Source of the DNA: Thiotrichales bacterium
Lineage (GTDB): Bacteria > Pseudomonadota > Gammaproteobacteria > Thiomicrospirales > Thiomicrospiraceae
Length of the DNA: 64,000 nucleotides
Direction: 5' to 3'
NCBI GenBank assembly: GCA_016938655.1
Contig: JAFGUG010000023.1
Location: forward strand, 62,001 to 126,000
The notes under the pieces: generated by a model
What the model was told of the DNA's origin: nothing
What the model saw: the letters and a program-made list of their open reading frames with translations, nothing else
The model's database searches: none
Shown: in pieces, positions 26,898 to 35,027 of the stretch
Layout: every line of letters begins with the position of its first letter
Position numbering within the stretch: position 1 is the stretch's first letter
Made by a program: the position numbers and the translations under genes

Positions 26898-26957
26898 TTG
26901 TATACAAAAAAACACTGATCTTTCCGGTAAATGATTTTGTATACAAAAAATATACAG
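26898..26957. repeat. Right arm-type repeats TTGTATACAA
   Basis: TTGTATACAA occurs at 26898-26907 and 26937-26946. The second is followed by a weaker copy (ATATACA) 11 bp after its GTATACA, the same pairing as at the left end. They lie between the integrase start and the tRNA and may also autoregulate the integrase promoter. Confidence 0.6.
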
Positions 26958-27084
26958 ATGTGATGTGATTTTTTCTATTTAATGGAGTAAAAAAAAGATA
27001 AAAAAACAGGAAAATTAAATTGACATTAAATATATGATTTTAAAAGATATATATCTATAAATATATAAAATAAAAGGTAATAAA

Positions 27085-27108
27085 AAAGCCCCGACAGTGC
27101 GGGGCTTT
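27085..27108 (-). terminator. Terminator downstream of tRNA-Met
   Basis: AAAGCCCC pairs with GGGGCTTT across an 8-base loop. On the minus strand it follows the tRNA 3' end by about 10 bases. It came with the island and replaces the hairpin at 6317-6354. Confidence 0.7.
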
Positions 27109-27114
27109 AAGATA

Positions 27115-27131
27115 TATGGTGGCTACACCGG
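27115..27131. repeat. attR: 17-bp repeat overlapping the tRNA-Met 3' end
   Basis: Identical to 6363-6379 (TATGGTGGCTACACCGG). It covers CCA, the discriminator base, the 3' acceptor strand and the start of the T arm, the usual crossover region for tRNA-targeting integrases. Confidence 0.9.
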
Positions 27132-27193
27132 GATTTGAACCTGGGACCCCATCATTATGAGTGATGTGCTCTAACCAGCTGAGCTATGTAGCC
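27117..27193 (-). tRNA. tRNA-Met (anticodon CAT)
   Basis: A 77-nt elongator-type tRNA with the acceptor stem GGCTACA/TGTAGCC, D loop AGCTGGTTAGAGC, anticodon loop ACTCATAAT, T loop GGTTCAAATCC and encoded CCA. The body closely matches enterobacterial elongator tRNA-Met. It is intact because the integrating element restored the 3' end. Confidence 0.95.
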
Positions 27194-27207
27194 AAAATGT
27201 GTCGCGT

Positions 27208-27235
27208 ATTATAGCGATATTACTTCCCTTGTCAA
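27208..27235 (-). promoter_or_regulatory. Sigma70 promoter of tRNA-Met
   Basis: On the minus strand, TTGACA (27235-27230), a 16-bp spacer and TATAAT (27213-27208) are followed by a G+C-rich discriminator (ACGCGAC), about 15 bp before the tRNA. Both hexamers are consensus; the discriminator suggests stringent control. Confidence 0.85.
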
Positions 27236-27291
27236 TAAAGACATTCAACTTTCTATAAAAAAAATTAACTTTTCATCACAAGCACATTCAT

Positions 27292-27420
27292 TGCACCAAA
27301 ACGATAAATAATTATTCCAAAAAAGGGATAAATAGAACCTATTTATTACTTCAAAACCCTGTTAAAAGTACTTAAACCATAAAAAACAATTACTTAAAAT
27401 TATTGGCACATTAAATGTTT
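27292..27420 (+). promoter_or_regulatory. Candidate NtrC half-site and sigma54 promoter before urtA
   Basis: TTGCACCAAAA (27291-27301) matches an NtrC half-site and recurs exactly upstream of amiE. About 110 bp further on, TTGGCAC (27403-27409), then 5 bp, then ATGTT resembles a sigma54 -24/-12 element, although the -12 GC is GT. The leader to the urtA start is about 120 bases. Confidence 0.4.
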
Positions 27421-27540
27421 TAAGGATATTACGTTCAACGCAGAACGTATGAACACAGCCTGTCAAAGTCGTCCTCGCTCCCTGTAATTCCAAATTTTTA
27501 CACAATTTCTTGCCTTACTTTAAAAAGGGATTTAACGCTC

Positions 27541-28785
27541 ATGAAGAAAAAAATCAATAAACCAAACTTAATGCGTCGTAACCTAATTAAAGGTTTAGCC
27601 GCATTACCAGCAGCAATGCTTTTGGCTTCGACTAGTTATGCCGCACCTTCTGTTAACACAACAGGTCTTGCGGTAACCGACGATACTGTTACGGTTGGTA
27701 TTCTCCACTCTATTACAGGAACAATGGCGATCAGTGAAACAGGTTCTGTTCAAGCTGAGAAACTTGCGATTGAACAAATTAATGAAATGGGTGGTGTATT
27801 AGGTCGCCAAATTAAGTATATCCAAGAAGATGGTGCAAGTGACTGGCCTACCTTTGCTGAAAAATCTAAAAAACTTCTAGTATCAGACAAGGTAGCAACT
27901 GTTTTTGGTTGCTGGACTTCTGCCTCACGTAAAGCAGCGCTTCCTGTTTTCGAACAGTATAACGGTATGCTTTTCTACCCTACTTTCTACGAAGGCCTAG
28001 AGCAGTCTCCTAACGTAATCTATACAGGTCAAGAAGCTACTCAGCAAATTCTTGAGGGTATTGACTGGGTATCAAGAGAGAAAGGCGCCAAAAAATTCTT
28101 TCTACTCGGCTCAGATTATATTTGGCCAAGAACATCTAACAAAATCGCAAGAAAACACATTGATAAACTTGGTCTAAAAGTTGTTGGTGAAGAGTATTAC
28201 CCTCTTGGACACACTCAATTCAACTCGGTCATCAACAAAATCAAACTTAAGAAGCCAGATGTTATTTTTGCTGCCGTTGTAGGTGGTTCTAACGTTGCAT
28301 TTTATAAGCAGCTTCAAGCAGCAGGTATTGATTTAACAAAAGAAAAACCAATTGTTTTAACCATTTCGGTTACTGAAGATGAAATTTTAGGTATTGGTGG
28401 TGAAAACATTGATGGTGCTTACGCATCGATGAAGTATTTCCAAAGTCTACCAAATGAAAACAACAAGAAATTTGTTGAAGCATTTAAGAAACGTTGGGGA
28501 GATAACATTGTTATTGGTGACGTAACGCAAGCGGCATACCTAGGGCCATGGCTATGGAAAGCCGCTGTAGAGAAAGCTGGCTCATTTGATGTAGATGCAA
28601 TTCGTAAAACCCTACCAGGAATCGAACTAACGACAGCGCCTGAGGGCTATGTAAAAGTTCACCCAAACCACCACCTATGGTCTAAATCTCGAATTGGTCA
28701 TGCCAAGCCTGATGGGCAATTTGAAATCGTTTATGAATCTAAAGATTTAATCGAACCAAACCCGTTCCCTGAAGGTTACCAATAA
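27541..28785 (+). CDS. urtA: Urea/short-chain amide ABC transporter substrate-binding protein UrtA
   Basis: UrtA is the periplasmic receptor for urea (related FmdD proteins also bind short amides). The 414-residue protein has an N-terminal signal with a twin-arginine-like motif (RRNLIKG, 12-18) and a cleavage region ASTSYAAP. The type I periplasmic fold follows, with VGILHSITGTMAISE, FGCWTSASRKAALPVFE and YWPTFYEG-like segments that are highly typical of UrtA. It is the first gene of urtABCDE. A large hairpin pair after it probably protects its mRNA so that it is made in excess over the permeases. Confidence 0.95.
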   Translation: MKKKINKPNLMRRNLIKGLAALPAAMLLASTSYAAPSVNTTGLAVTDDTVTVGILHSITGTMAISETGSVQAEKLAIEQINEMGGVLGRQIKYIQEDGASDWPTFAEKSKKLLVSDKVATVFGCWTSASRKAALPVFEQYNGMLFYPTFYEGLEQSPNVIYTGQEATQQILEGIDWVSREKGAKKFFLLGSDYIWPRTSNKIARKHIDKLGLKVVGEEYYPLGHTQFNSVINKIKLKKPDVIFAAVVGGSNVAFYKQLQAAGIDLTKEKPIVLTISVTEDEILGIGGENIDGAYASMKYFQSLPNENNKKFVEAFKKRWGDNIVIGDVTQAAYLGPWLWKAAVEKAGSFDVDAIRKTLPGIELTTAPEGYVKVHPNHHLWSKSRIGHAKPDGQFEIVYESKDLIEPNPFPEGYQ

Positions 28786-28793
28786 TTTAAATG

Positions 28794-28857
28794 GGCGCGG
28801 TTCATTTATGAACTGCGCCTAATTAAAAGCTTTAAAGGAGTTAGAGCTTTTAATTAG
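28794..28857 (+). promoter_or_regulatory. Two intergenic hairpins after urtA
   Basis: Stem 1 (GGCGC-G-GTTCAT with ATGAAC-T-GCGCC, 28794-28819) is followed by stem 2 (CTAATTAAAAGCT 28819-28831 with AGCTTTTAATTAG 28845-28857). Extending stem 2 with GCGCC/GGTGC would dissolve stem 1, so the two may compete. No T-run follows; mRNA stabilisation or partial termination between urtA and urtB is likely. Confidence 0.6.
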
Positions 28858-28931
28858 GTGCACTGAATAATCTTAAAAAAACTAACCAACTTTAAATCTT
28901 AATTATTTCTACCCGCCAGGAGGGATAAAAC

Positions 28932-29858
28932 ATGTTTGCTGAATATACATGGGCCGAACTCGGTTCTATCTTTGCCATGCAAGGTTTTGCAGGCTTAATA
29001 CTCTTTTCAGTGCTTTTATTAATGGCACTTGGTTTGGCGATTATATTTGGCCAAATGGGCGTAATCAATATGGCTCACGGAGAGTTCATGATCCTTGGTG
29101 CTTATATCACATATCTTACGTCAAACCTGTTCTCGACATTCATACCGGAATTGTTCGGAATCTACTTTTTTGTTGCCATCATATTGGCCTTTATAGGTAC
29201 TTTTATATTAGGCTCCATTGTTGAATGGTCACTTATCAGACACCTATACAAACGCCCATTAGACACTCTTCTTGCAACATGGGGCTTGAGTTTAATACTT
29301 CAACAACTGTATAGAACAGTTTTTGGACCTCGAGAAGTTGGGGTTACCAATCCAGAATGGATGATGGGGTCTTATGCGATTTCAGACTCCATAGAAGTTC
29401 CTATAAATGGAATGATCGTTATGGTTATCACACTTTTTGTAACCTTAGGCGTTTACATTTTTCTACAAAAATCACGAAAAGGTAAACAATCTAGAGCTGT
29501 TGTTCAAAACCGAGCAATGGCTGGTGCTGTCGGTATTGATACTGCTCGTGTAGACAGATTCACCTTTGCCCTCGGTTGCGGTATCGCAGGAATTGCAGGA
29601 GCAACCTTTACGATGATTGGGTCAACAGGGCCGACCTCAGGTCAACTCTATATCGTTGATACCTTCTTAGTAGTCGTTTTTGGCGGCGCAGCAAGCATTC
29701 TTGGAACCATTGCGTCAGCATTCAGCATTTCCCAAGCACAATCTATTATGGAATTTTTCTTAAGTGGATCAATGGCAAAAGTATTAACCCTTTTAACAAT
29801 TATTGTGATCTTGATGCTCCGTCCTCAAGGGCTTTTCGCACTTAAAGTTCGTCGCTAG
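28932..29858 (+). CDS. urtB: Urea ABC transporter permease UrtB
   Basis: UrtB is one of two inner-membrane permeases of the urea transporter, of the branched-chain amino acid permease family. It is 308 residues long with about eight hydrophobic segments and the family motifs FGQMGVINMAHGEFMILGAY (about 38-57) and ATWGLSLILQQ. This is the short form without the extra N-terminal periplasmic domain found in some UrtB proteins. GGAGG lies 8 bp before the start. The next gene follows after 9 bp. Confidence 0.93.
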   Translation: MFAEYTWAELGSIFAMQGFAGLILFSVLLLMALGLAIIFGQMGVINMAHGEFMILGAYITYLTSNLFSTFIPELFGIYFFVAIILAFIGTFILGSIVEWSLIRHLYKRPLDTLLATWGLSLILQQLYRTVFGPREVGVTNPEWMMGSYAISDSIEVPINGMIVMVITLFVTLGVYIFLQKSRKGKQSRAVVQNRAMAGAVGIDTARVDRFTFALGCGIAGIAGATFTMIGSTGPTSGQLYIVDTFLVVVFGGAASILGTIASAFSISQAQSIMEFFLSGSMAKVLTLLTIIVILMLRPQGLFALKVRR

Positions 29859-29867
29859 GAGAAGAAA

Positions 29868-30983
29868 ATGCTACAAACAAAACTTAAAGACTTAGCACCT
29901 AAAAATGATTTGATAAATCTAGCAATCTTAGCTGCCTTATTGCTAGTGGTACTTCCATTAATATTTGACATTTTTAGACTAAACCTAATCGGTAAATACT
30001 TAACCTTTGCATTTGTTGCCGTAGGCTTAATGTTGTCATGGGGATTAGGAGGAATACTCAGCTTAGGTCAAGGTATCTTTTTTGGTATTGGCGGTTATTC
30101 AATGGCGATGTTTTTAAAGCTTGAAGCTTCAAGCCCTGAAAACACAAGCATTCAGTCAACCCCTGGAATACCTGACTTCATGGATTGGAACCAATTAACA
30201 GAACTTCCTTGGTTTTGGGAACCGTTCCATAGCTTCGGCTTCACTGTTTTAGCTATTTTTATCCTACCTGCTTTATTCGCCTACATTATTGGTGCAGCAA
30301 TGTTTAAACGAAGAGTAGGCGGCGTTTATTTTGCAATCATCACTCAAGCAATCGCTGCAATCTTGACAATTTTAATCATTGGTCAACAGGGTTTTACCGG
30401 GGGTGTAAACGGAATTACTGACTTAAGAACCTTACTCGGATGGGACATTCGTACGGATTCAGCTAAATACATTCTGTATTTCATAAATGTATTCTTGCTG
30501 ATCGGGGTAATGATTGCAGCGCAGTACATTCGAAAAAGCAAATTGGGGCGTCTACTTGTAGCGATGCGCGACAGTGAAGACCGTGTTCGATTCTCAGGAT
30601 ACGATGTTTCAAACTTCAAAATATTCATTTTCTGTATTGCTGGTGTATTTTCATCAATTGGTGGCGCAATGTTTACCTTGCAAGTTGGCTTTATGTCTCC
30701 TTCACTCATAGGAATCGTTCCCTCAATTGAAATGGTTATATTCGCAGCAGTTGGAGGTAACCTCTCAATCTTTGGCGTTGTCTATGGTGCATTGATTGTC
30801 AATTGGGCAAAAACCATTCTCTCTGAATCCTATCCAGAACTCTGGTTATTCGCAATGGGTGCTTTATTTATTGCCGTAGTCCTTGCTTTCCCTAAAGGTC
30901 TAGCAGGTCTATACAGTGTTCATGTAGAGCCCTGGATTCATAAAAAGATAGAAGAAATACAAAACAAAAAATCCAAAAAATAA
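29868..30983 (+). CDS. urtC: Urea ABC transporter permease UrtC
   Basis: The second permease of the urea transporter, 371 residues, homologous to LivM. About nine membrane segments are visible. Motifs include GLGGILSLGQGIFFGIGGYS (about 65-84) and the cytoplasmic loop MRDSEDRVRFSGYDV that contacts the ATPases. A short lysine-rich C-terminus follows. AGGAG precedes the start. Confidence 0.93.
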   Translation: MLQTKLKDLAPKNDLINLAILAALLLVVLPLIFDIFRLNLIGKYLTFAFVAVGLMLSWGLGGILSLGQGIFFGIGGYSMAMFLKLEASSPENTSIQSTPGIPDFMDWNQLTELPWFWEPFHSFGFTVLAIFILPALFAYIIGAAMFKRRVGGVYFAIITQAIAAILTILIIGQQGFTGGVNGITDLRTLLGWDIRTDSAKYILYFINVFLLIGVMIAAQYIRKSKLGRLLVAMRDSEDRVRFSGYDVSNFKIFIFCIAGVFSSIGGAMFTLQVGFMSPSLIGIVPSIEMVIFAAVGGNLSIFGVVYGALIVNWAKTILSESYPELWLFAMGALFIAVVLAFPKGLAGLYSVHVEPWIHKKIEEIQNKKSKK

Positions 30984-31018
30984 ACATAGATTAATGAATA
31001 AAGGTATTGGAGCAAACA

Positions 31019-31765
31019 ATGTCCCAACAAAAAGATTTTGTATTAAGCATTGAAGGGCTAACCGTATCCTTTGATGGCTTTAAAGCAGTAAATGATGTCT
31101 CACTGTACATTGAAGAAGAAGAAATACGTGTAATTATTGGCCCTAATGGGGCAGGAAAAACCACTGTTTTGGATTTAATTTGCGGTAAAACCCAATCAAC
31201 TTCTGGATCAATAAAATTTAAGGGTAAGGAGTTAACCAAGCTTAAAGAGCATGAAATTGTTCACGCTGGAGTAGGTCGGAAATTCCAAAATCCATCGATA
31301 TATGAAGATTTAACCGTTTTTGAAAACCTAGAATTATCTTACCCAAAAGGTAAAAACGTATGGGGCGCATTAACTTTCACCCGCGACCAAAAAGTGATTG
31401 ATAAAGTTAACGAAATTGCAGCTATGATCTTTTTGGATGACAAATTAGAAGACCCCGCCAACCTATTAAGTCATGGTCAAAAACAGTGGCTTGAAATTGG
31501 CATGCTCCTTATTCAAGACCCGGAATTATTAATGCTGGATGAGCCCGTGGCTGGTATGTCGGTATCAGAAAGAAAGAAAACGGCTGAACTTTTAAAGCTC
31601 ATTACTAAAGATAGATCGGTTCTAGTAATCGAACACGACATGCACTTTGTTGAAGAAATTGCTGACAAGGTGACAGTCCTTCATCAAGGGCAAGTCCTTT
31701 CAGAAGGTTCAATGGAGAAAGTTCAGTCAGATCCAAAAGTCATAGAAGTCTACCTGGGACATTAA
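31019..31765 (+). CDS. urtD: Urea ABC transporter ATPase UrtD
   Basis: One of the two ATPases of the urea transporter, homologous to LivG. Walker A is GPNGAGKTT (about 42-50), the signature is LLSHGQKQWLEIG and Walker B is LLMLDEPVAGM. The signature begins with SHGQ, as is usual for UrtD. I place the start at ATG 31019, with GGAG at 31009-31012, rather than at the in-frame TTG 31007. It is 248 residues long and 11 bp before urtE. Confidence 0.93.
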   Translation: MSQQKDFVLSIEGLTVSFDGFKAVNDVSLYIEEEEIRVIIGPNGAGKTTVLDLICGKTQSTSGSIKFKGKELTKLKEHEIVHAGVGRKFQNPSIYEDLTVFENLELSYPKGKNVWGALTFTRDQKVIDKVNEIAAMIFLDDKLEDPANLLSHGQKQWLEIGMLLIQDPELLMLDEPVAGMSVSERKKTAELLKLITKDRSVLVIEHDMHFVEEIADKVTVLHQGQVLSEGSMEKVQSDPKVIEVYLGH

Positions 31766-31776
31766 GGGAGTTAAAA

Positions 31777-32466
31777 ATGCTAGAAATTGAAAATTTACAT
31801 GTGGCATATGGCGAAAGTGAAGTAATTAATGGCCTAAACCTCTCCTTAAAAAAGAATGAAATCATTGCCATTCTTGGAAGAAATGGGATGGGTAAAACAA
31901 CCTTAATGAAATCTCTAATCGACATGATTCCATCAAAATCTGGAAGCATCAAACTTGACGGCAAAGAGCTATTCGGCATGAAAAGTCATGAACGCGTTAA
32001 AGCAGGGTTAGGCTTCGTGCCTCAAGGACGAATGATTTTCTCAACTATGACAGTTCAAGAAAATATCGAAACGGGATTAACCACTACCAACGAAACCCAA
32101 GTCCCTGAAGACTTGTACAACATTTTTCCTGTTTTACGAGAAATGCGAAATCGTAGAGGGGGGAATTTATCCGGCGGACAGCAGCAGCAGCTTGCTATTG
32201 CCAGAGCGCTAGCAAGCAATCCAGACGTCCTTCTTTTGGATGAGCCGACAGAGGGGATTCAACCCTCTATCATCAAAGAAATTGCTCATAAATTGAAAGA
32301 AATACGAGACTCAAGAGGAATTTCAATCATTGTTTCAGAACAGGTATTGAGCTTTGCATTAGATGTGGCTGATCGAATCATTGTGATTGAAAAAGGCAAA
32401 ATCATTCACGACCAACCCAGAGCAGATGTTGACCAAGAAAAAGTTGCATCCTATCTATCCGTTTAA
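31777..32466 (+). CDS. urtE: Urea ABC transporter ATPase UrtE
   Basis: The second ATPase, homologous to LivF, 229 residues. Walker A is GRNGMGKTT, the signature is LSGGQQQQLAIARAL and Walker B is LLLDEPTEGIQPSI, with the Ile-Gln-Pro-Ser-Ile extension typical of UrtE. AGGGAG lies upstream. It completes the transporter set before fmdA, which follows after 44 bp in the same direction. Confidence 0.94.
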   Translation: MLEIENLHVAYGESEVINGLNLSLKKNEIIAILGRNGMGKTTLMKSLIDMIPSKSGSIKLDGKELFGMKSHERVKAGLGFVPQGRMIFSTMTVQENIETGLTTTNETQVPEDLYNIFPVLREMRNRRGGNLSGGQQQQLAIARALASNPDVLLLDEPTEGIQPSIIKEIAHKLKEIRDSRGISIIVSEQVLSFALDVADRIIVIEKGKIIHDQPRADVDQEKVASYLSV

Positions 32467-32510
32467 CTTTACTTAAACTCGCTACACATTTATTACAATA
32501 GGAGAGAAAA

Positions 32511-33746
32511 ATGGCCGAAACAATCATTAAAGTCGACCTTAGTAAATCAGCATATGAGCACGACAACATTCATAATAGATGGCACCCTGACATCCCAATG
32601 GTTAAAACTGTAAAGCCAGGCGATGATTTTATTATTGAGTGTATGGACTGGACCGGTGGACAAATTGAAAACAACGATGATGCGTCCGATGTCCGTGACG
32701 TTGACTTAAGCCAAGTACACTTTTTATCAGGACCTGTCGGTGTTGAAGGTGCTGAGCCAGGAGACCTTCTTGAAGTAGATATTTTAGACATTGGTACTTT
32801 CGAAGATAGCCAGTGGGGATTCAATGGATTCTTTTCTAAAGAAAATGGCGGAGGATTCCTAACAGATCACTTCCCAGAAGCCCAAAAAACAATTTGGGAC
32901 TTTAATGGAATGTTCACTAAATCGAGACATATACCCGGAGTTGAGTTTGCAGGTTTAATACACCCTGGCCTAATCGGGTGCCTTCCAGACAAAAAAATGC
33001 TCGATGAATGGAATACACGTGAAAAAGAACTGTTTGATACCGAACCAGACAGAACCCCTCCCTTAGCTACCCTTCCTTACGCTGAAACTGCTCACATGGG
33101 GCGCATGAAACCAGAAGAAGCTAAAAAGGCAGCAGCAGAGGGTGCGCGTACGGTTCCACCGCGTGAGCATGGAGGTAACTGTGACATCAAAGATTTATCT
33201 CGTGGCTCAAAAATTTACTTCCCAGTTTATGTAAAAGGCGCAGGCCTATCCGTTGGCGATTTACATTTTAGCCAAGGGGATGGTGAAATTACATTCTGTG
33301 GCGCGATTGAAATGGCTGGATGGATTCACCTACGTGTAAACTTAGTAAAAGATGGGATGAAAAAATATGGAATTAAAAATCCTGTATTTAAGCCTAGCCC
33401 AATCACCCCACGTTATGACGACTATCTTATTTTTGAAGGTATCTCTGTTGATGAACAAGGTAAGCAGCACTATCTTGATGTTAACGTTGCATACAAGCAG
33501 GCCTGTTTAAATGCCATTGAATATTTAAAGAAATTTGGTTATTCCGGTGCACAAGCCTACTCTATTCTTGGTACAGCACCTGTTCAAGGCCACATTAGTG
33601 GTGTCGTTGACATTCCGAACTCGTGTGCAACACTCTGGCTCCCAACAGATATCTTTGAATTTGATGTCAACATTAATAGAAACGGACCCGTTAAACACCT
33701 TGACGGTAGCGTAGAAGTTCCTTTAGCACCCGATTTAAAAAAATAG
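32511..33746 (+). CDS. fmdA: Formamidase FmdA
   Basis: FmdA hydrolyses formamide (and poorly other short amides) to formate and ammonia. It belongs to the acetamidase/formamidase family, in which a metal is normally bound by Asp and His. The 411-residue length is standard. Clear family segments are NRWHPDIPMVKTVKPGD (22-38), ECMDWTGGQI, HFLSGPV, REHGGNCDIKDL (about 222-233), GDLHFSQGDGEI (about 249-260) and SILGTAPVQGHISGVVD near 350. Its place directly after urtABCDE resembles the fmd cluster of Methylophilus, where formamidase genes sit with a urea/amide transporter. GGAG precedes the start. Confidence 0.95.
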   Translation: MAETIIKVDLSKSAYEHDNIHNRWHPDIPMVKTVKPGDDFIIECMDWTGGQIENNDDASDVRDVDLSQVHFLSGPVGVEGAEPGDLLEVDILDIGTFEDSQWGFNGFFSKENGGGFLTDHFPEAQKTIWDFNGMFTKSRHIPGVEFAGLIHPGLIGCLPDKKMLDEWNTREKELFDTEPDRTPPLATLPYAETAHMGRMKPEEAKKAAAEGARTVPPREHGGNCDIKDLSRGSKIYFPVYVKGAGLSVGDLHFSQGDGEITFCGAIEMAGWIHLRVNLVKDGMKKYGIKNPVFKPSPITPRYDDYLIFEGISVDEQGKQHYLDVNVAYKQACLNAIEYLKKFGYSGAQAYSILGTAPVQGHISGVVDIPNSCATLWLPTDIFEFDVNINRNGPVKHLDGSVEVPLAPDLKK

Positions 33747-33760
33747 AGAGGTAAAACCCT

Positions 33761-34117
33761 ATGCCAGTCTATGACTACAAATGCTCTGAACATGGTATTT
33801 TTTATGAACTTGCAACGCTAGATGAATCAAGCCAACCAGCTAAATGTCCGCATTGCCAGACCTTATCACCGAGAATTATTATGGTAGCGCCCGAGGTTTT
33901 AGATATGTCACCTGCCAAACGACAGGCCATAGAAAAAAATGAAGCGGCGCAACATGAACCACAATTCTCTACCGTGGATAGTCGGGCCGAAAATGCTGAA
34001 AAATTAAAGCATGGTTGTGGGTGTCACTATCATAAAAAAGGCGTTTCAAAACTGATGTGGACTGCGGATGGTAAAAAGATGTTTCCATCCATGCGGCCTT
34101 GGATGATTAGTCATTAG
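33761..34117 (+). CDS. fmdB: FmdB zinc-ribbon protein
   Basis: A 118-residue protein with an FmdB-type N-terminal zinc ribbon (MPVYDYKCSEHG, then CPHC at about 28-31) and a C-terminal Cys/His group (HGCGCHYHKKG) that could bind a second metal. FmdB proteins accompany formamidase genes and have been viewed as regulators, though the fold also fits a metal carrier. It starts 14 bp after fmdA and is the last gene of the operon. Confidence 0.9.
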   Translation: MPVYDYKCSEHGIFYELATLDESSQPAKCPHCQTLSPRIIMVAPEVLDMSPAKRQAIEKNEAAQHEPQFSTVDSRAENAEKLKHGCGCHYHKKGVSKLMWTADGKKMFPSMRPWMISH

Positions 34118-34140
34118 GACTAAAAAATTAATCTAACTCT

Positions 34141-34171
34141 CTTTTAAATGCTCTTATAGGGCATTTAAAAG
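34141..34171 (+). terminator. Hairpin at the end of the urt-fmd operon
   Basis: CTTTTAAATGC pairs perfectly with GCATTTAAAAG around a 9-base loop, between fmdB and the convergent membrane-protein gene. There is no long T-run, so termination may rely on the A+T-rich flank. Confidence 0.5.
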
Positions 34172-34192
34172 CTAAACTCATATCAGAACGCC

Positions 34193-34456
34193 CTATTCAG
34201 AGGCGTTCGAATTATTTAAATCCGTCTTATAATTTAACCAAATATTTAAAAAATATAAAATCAAGCCTGGTGTCAAAATCCACCATCCGATTGAAACAAT
34301 GGTGTCAGCAACCTTGACCTCAGATCCAGAATTTATGATCAACGTTATCCAATAAGGAGAGTAGGCTAATAAAATGCCCACAATAATCAGAGAACGCGCA
34401 ACGACACGCCTTTTCTTTTGCTCAATTTTATTTATGTGTTCCATTAATTTATTCAT
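34193..34456 (-). CDS. Small membrane protein
   Basis: An 87-residue protein with a basic N-terminus (EQKKRRVVAR) and two membrane segments (about 20-41 and 48-72). Family not recognised. It starts 3 bp after the stop of the preceding exported protein gene and is probably translated with it. Confidence 0.6.
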   Translation of the reverse strand: MNKLMEHINKIEQKKRRVVARSLIIVGILLAYSPYWITLIINSGSEVKVADTIVSIGWWILTPGLILYFLNIWLNYKTDLNNSNASE

Positions 34457-34459
34457 AGG

Positions 34460-34984
34460 TTATTCCGTATCAAGACGCCCATAATAGATAAAACACGCCT
34501 TTTCTTTTTGCAGTAAAGACATTGATTCATTAATATTTGACTCACACATTGTTTTTGCTTTTATCAGCATTGATGAAATGGTATGCGCAGCATAAACTTT
34601 CCACTCATTTTTTTCATGCACAACAATTTGCGAAGCACTCAGCCCTTTCAAACCTTGCTCACCTTTTGTCGAAACTTCTGCAAATATTTTTACAATTGCC
34701 ATATCTTCGCCAGACTCTTCAACGATTGCATCTTTTATAGTCACAACTCTATTTGGATTATACAAAGCGGTATTAAGGTTAATCACTCTGACAAACTGTT
34801 CCTCTGTATAAGTGCTTTTGTCTTTAGAAGACAACAATTGATAACTTCTCTCTGGCTTATTATTAAGTAGGTTTTGATAATACTGTTTGACGACACCAAT
34901 TTGTTTTTGATCATCCGTATCTGCACCCACAACCTGACCTGAAAGCCCGAATAAGACGATAAACATCAACATTACTTTAATCAT
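34460..34984 (-). CDS. Exported hypothetical protein
   Basis: I place the start at 34984, with AAGGAA about 10 bp upstream, giving a signal peptide (MIKVMLMFIVLFGLSGQVVGA) and 174 residues in all. A longer frame reaching 35047 would overlap the AAA+ gene and begin with an unlikely basic leader. The mature part has a QYYQNLLNNKPERSYQLLSS helix and a mixed sheet that resembles NTF2-like or DUF4878-type periplasmic domains. Two Cys residues near the C-terminus could pair. Role unknown. Confidence 0.6.
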   Translation of the reverse strand: MIKVMLMFIVLFGLSGQVVGADTDDQKQIGVVKQYYQNLLNNKPERSYQLLSSKDKSTYTEEQFVRVINLNTALYNPNRVVTIKDAIVEESGEDMAIVKIFAEVSTKGEQGLKGLSASQIVVHEKNEWKVYAAHTISSMLIKAKTMCESNINESMSLLQKEKACFIYYGRLDTE

Positions 34985-35027
34985 TAAAAAATTTCCTTTT
35001 TTGTAAACTCTCTTCAAACTTCTGTAA

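Larger units (their letters stand above)
6363..27131. mobile_element. Genomic island integrated in tRNA-Met, with restriction/defence cargo
   Basis: The island is about 20.8 kb between two 17-bp direct repeats. It carries a tyrosine recombinase gene near the intact tRNA and arm-type repeats at both ends. It is visibly richer in A+T than the flanking gsp and urt genes and lacks the AGCAGGCCTGCT palindrome that marks the core DNA. Cargo includes a MobI-like gene, a multi-gene helicase/methyltransferase/endonuclease cassette, a Fic protein and a replication-initiator-like gene with internal iterons. There are no conjugation machinery or phage structural genes, so it is best described as a mobilisable or satellite-like island. 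Confidence 0.92.

Noticed and set aside
6363-27131. Prophage or conjugative element
   Set aside because: There are no capsid, tail, lysis, relaxase or type IV secretion genes; only an integrase, a possible MobI and an initiator-like gene.
27420-27540. Riboswitch (guanidine or glutamine type) before urtA
   Set aside because: None of the conserved motifs of these classes could be found in the leader.
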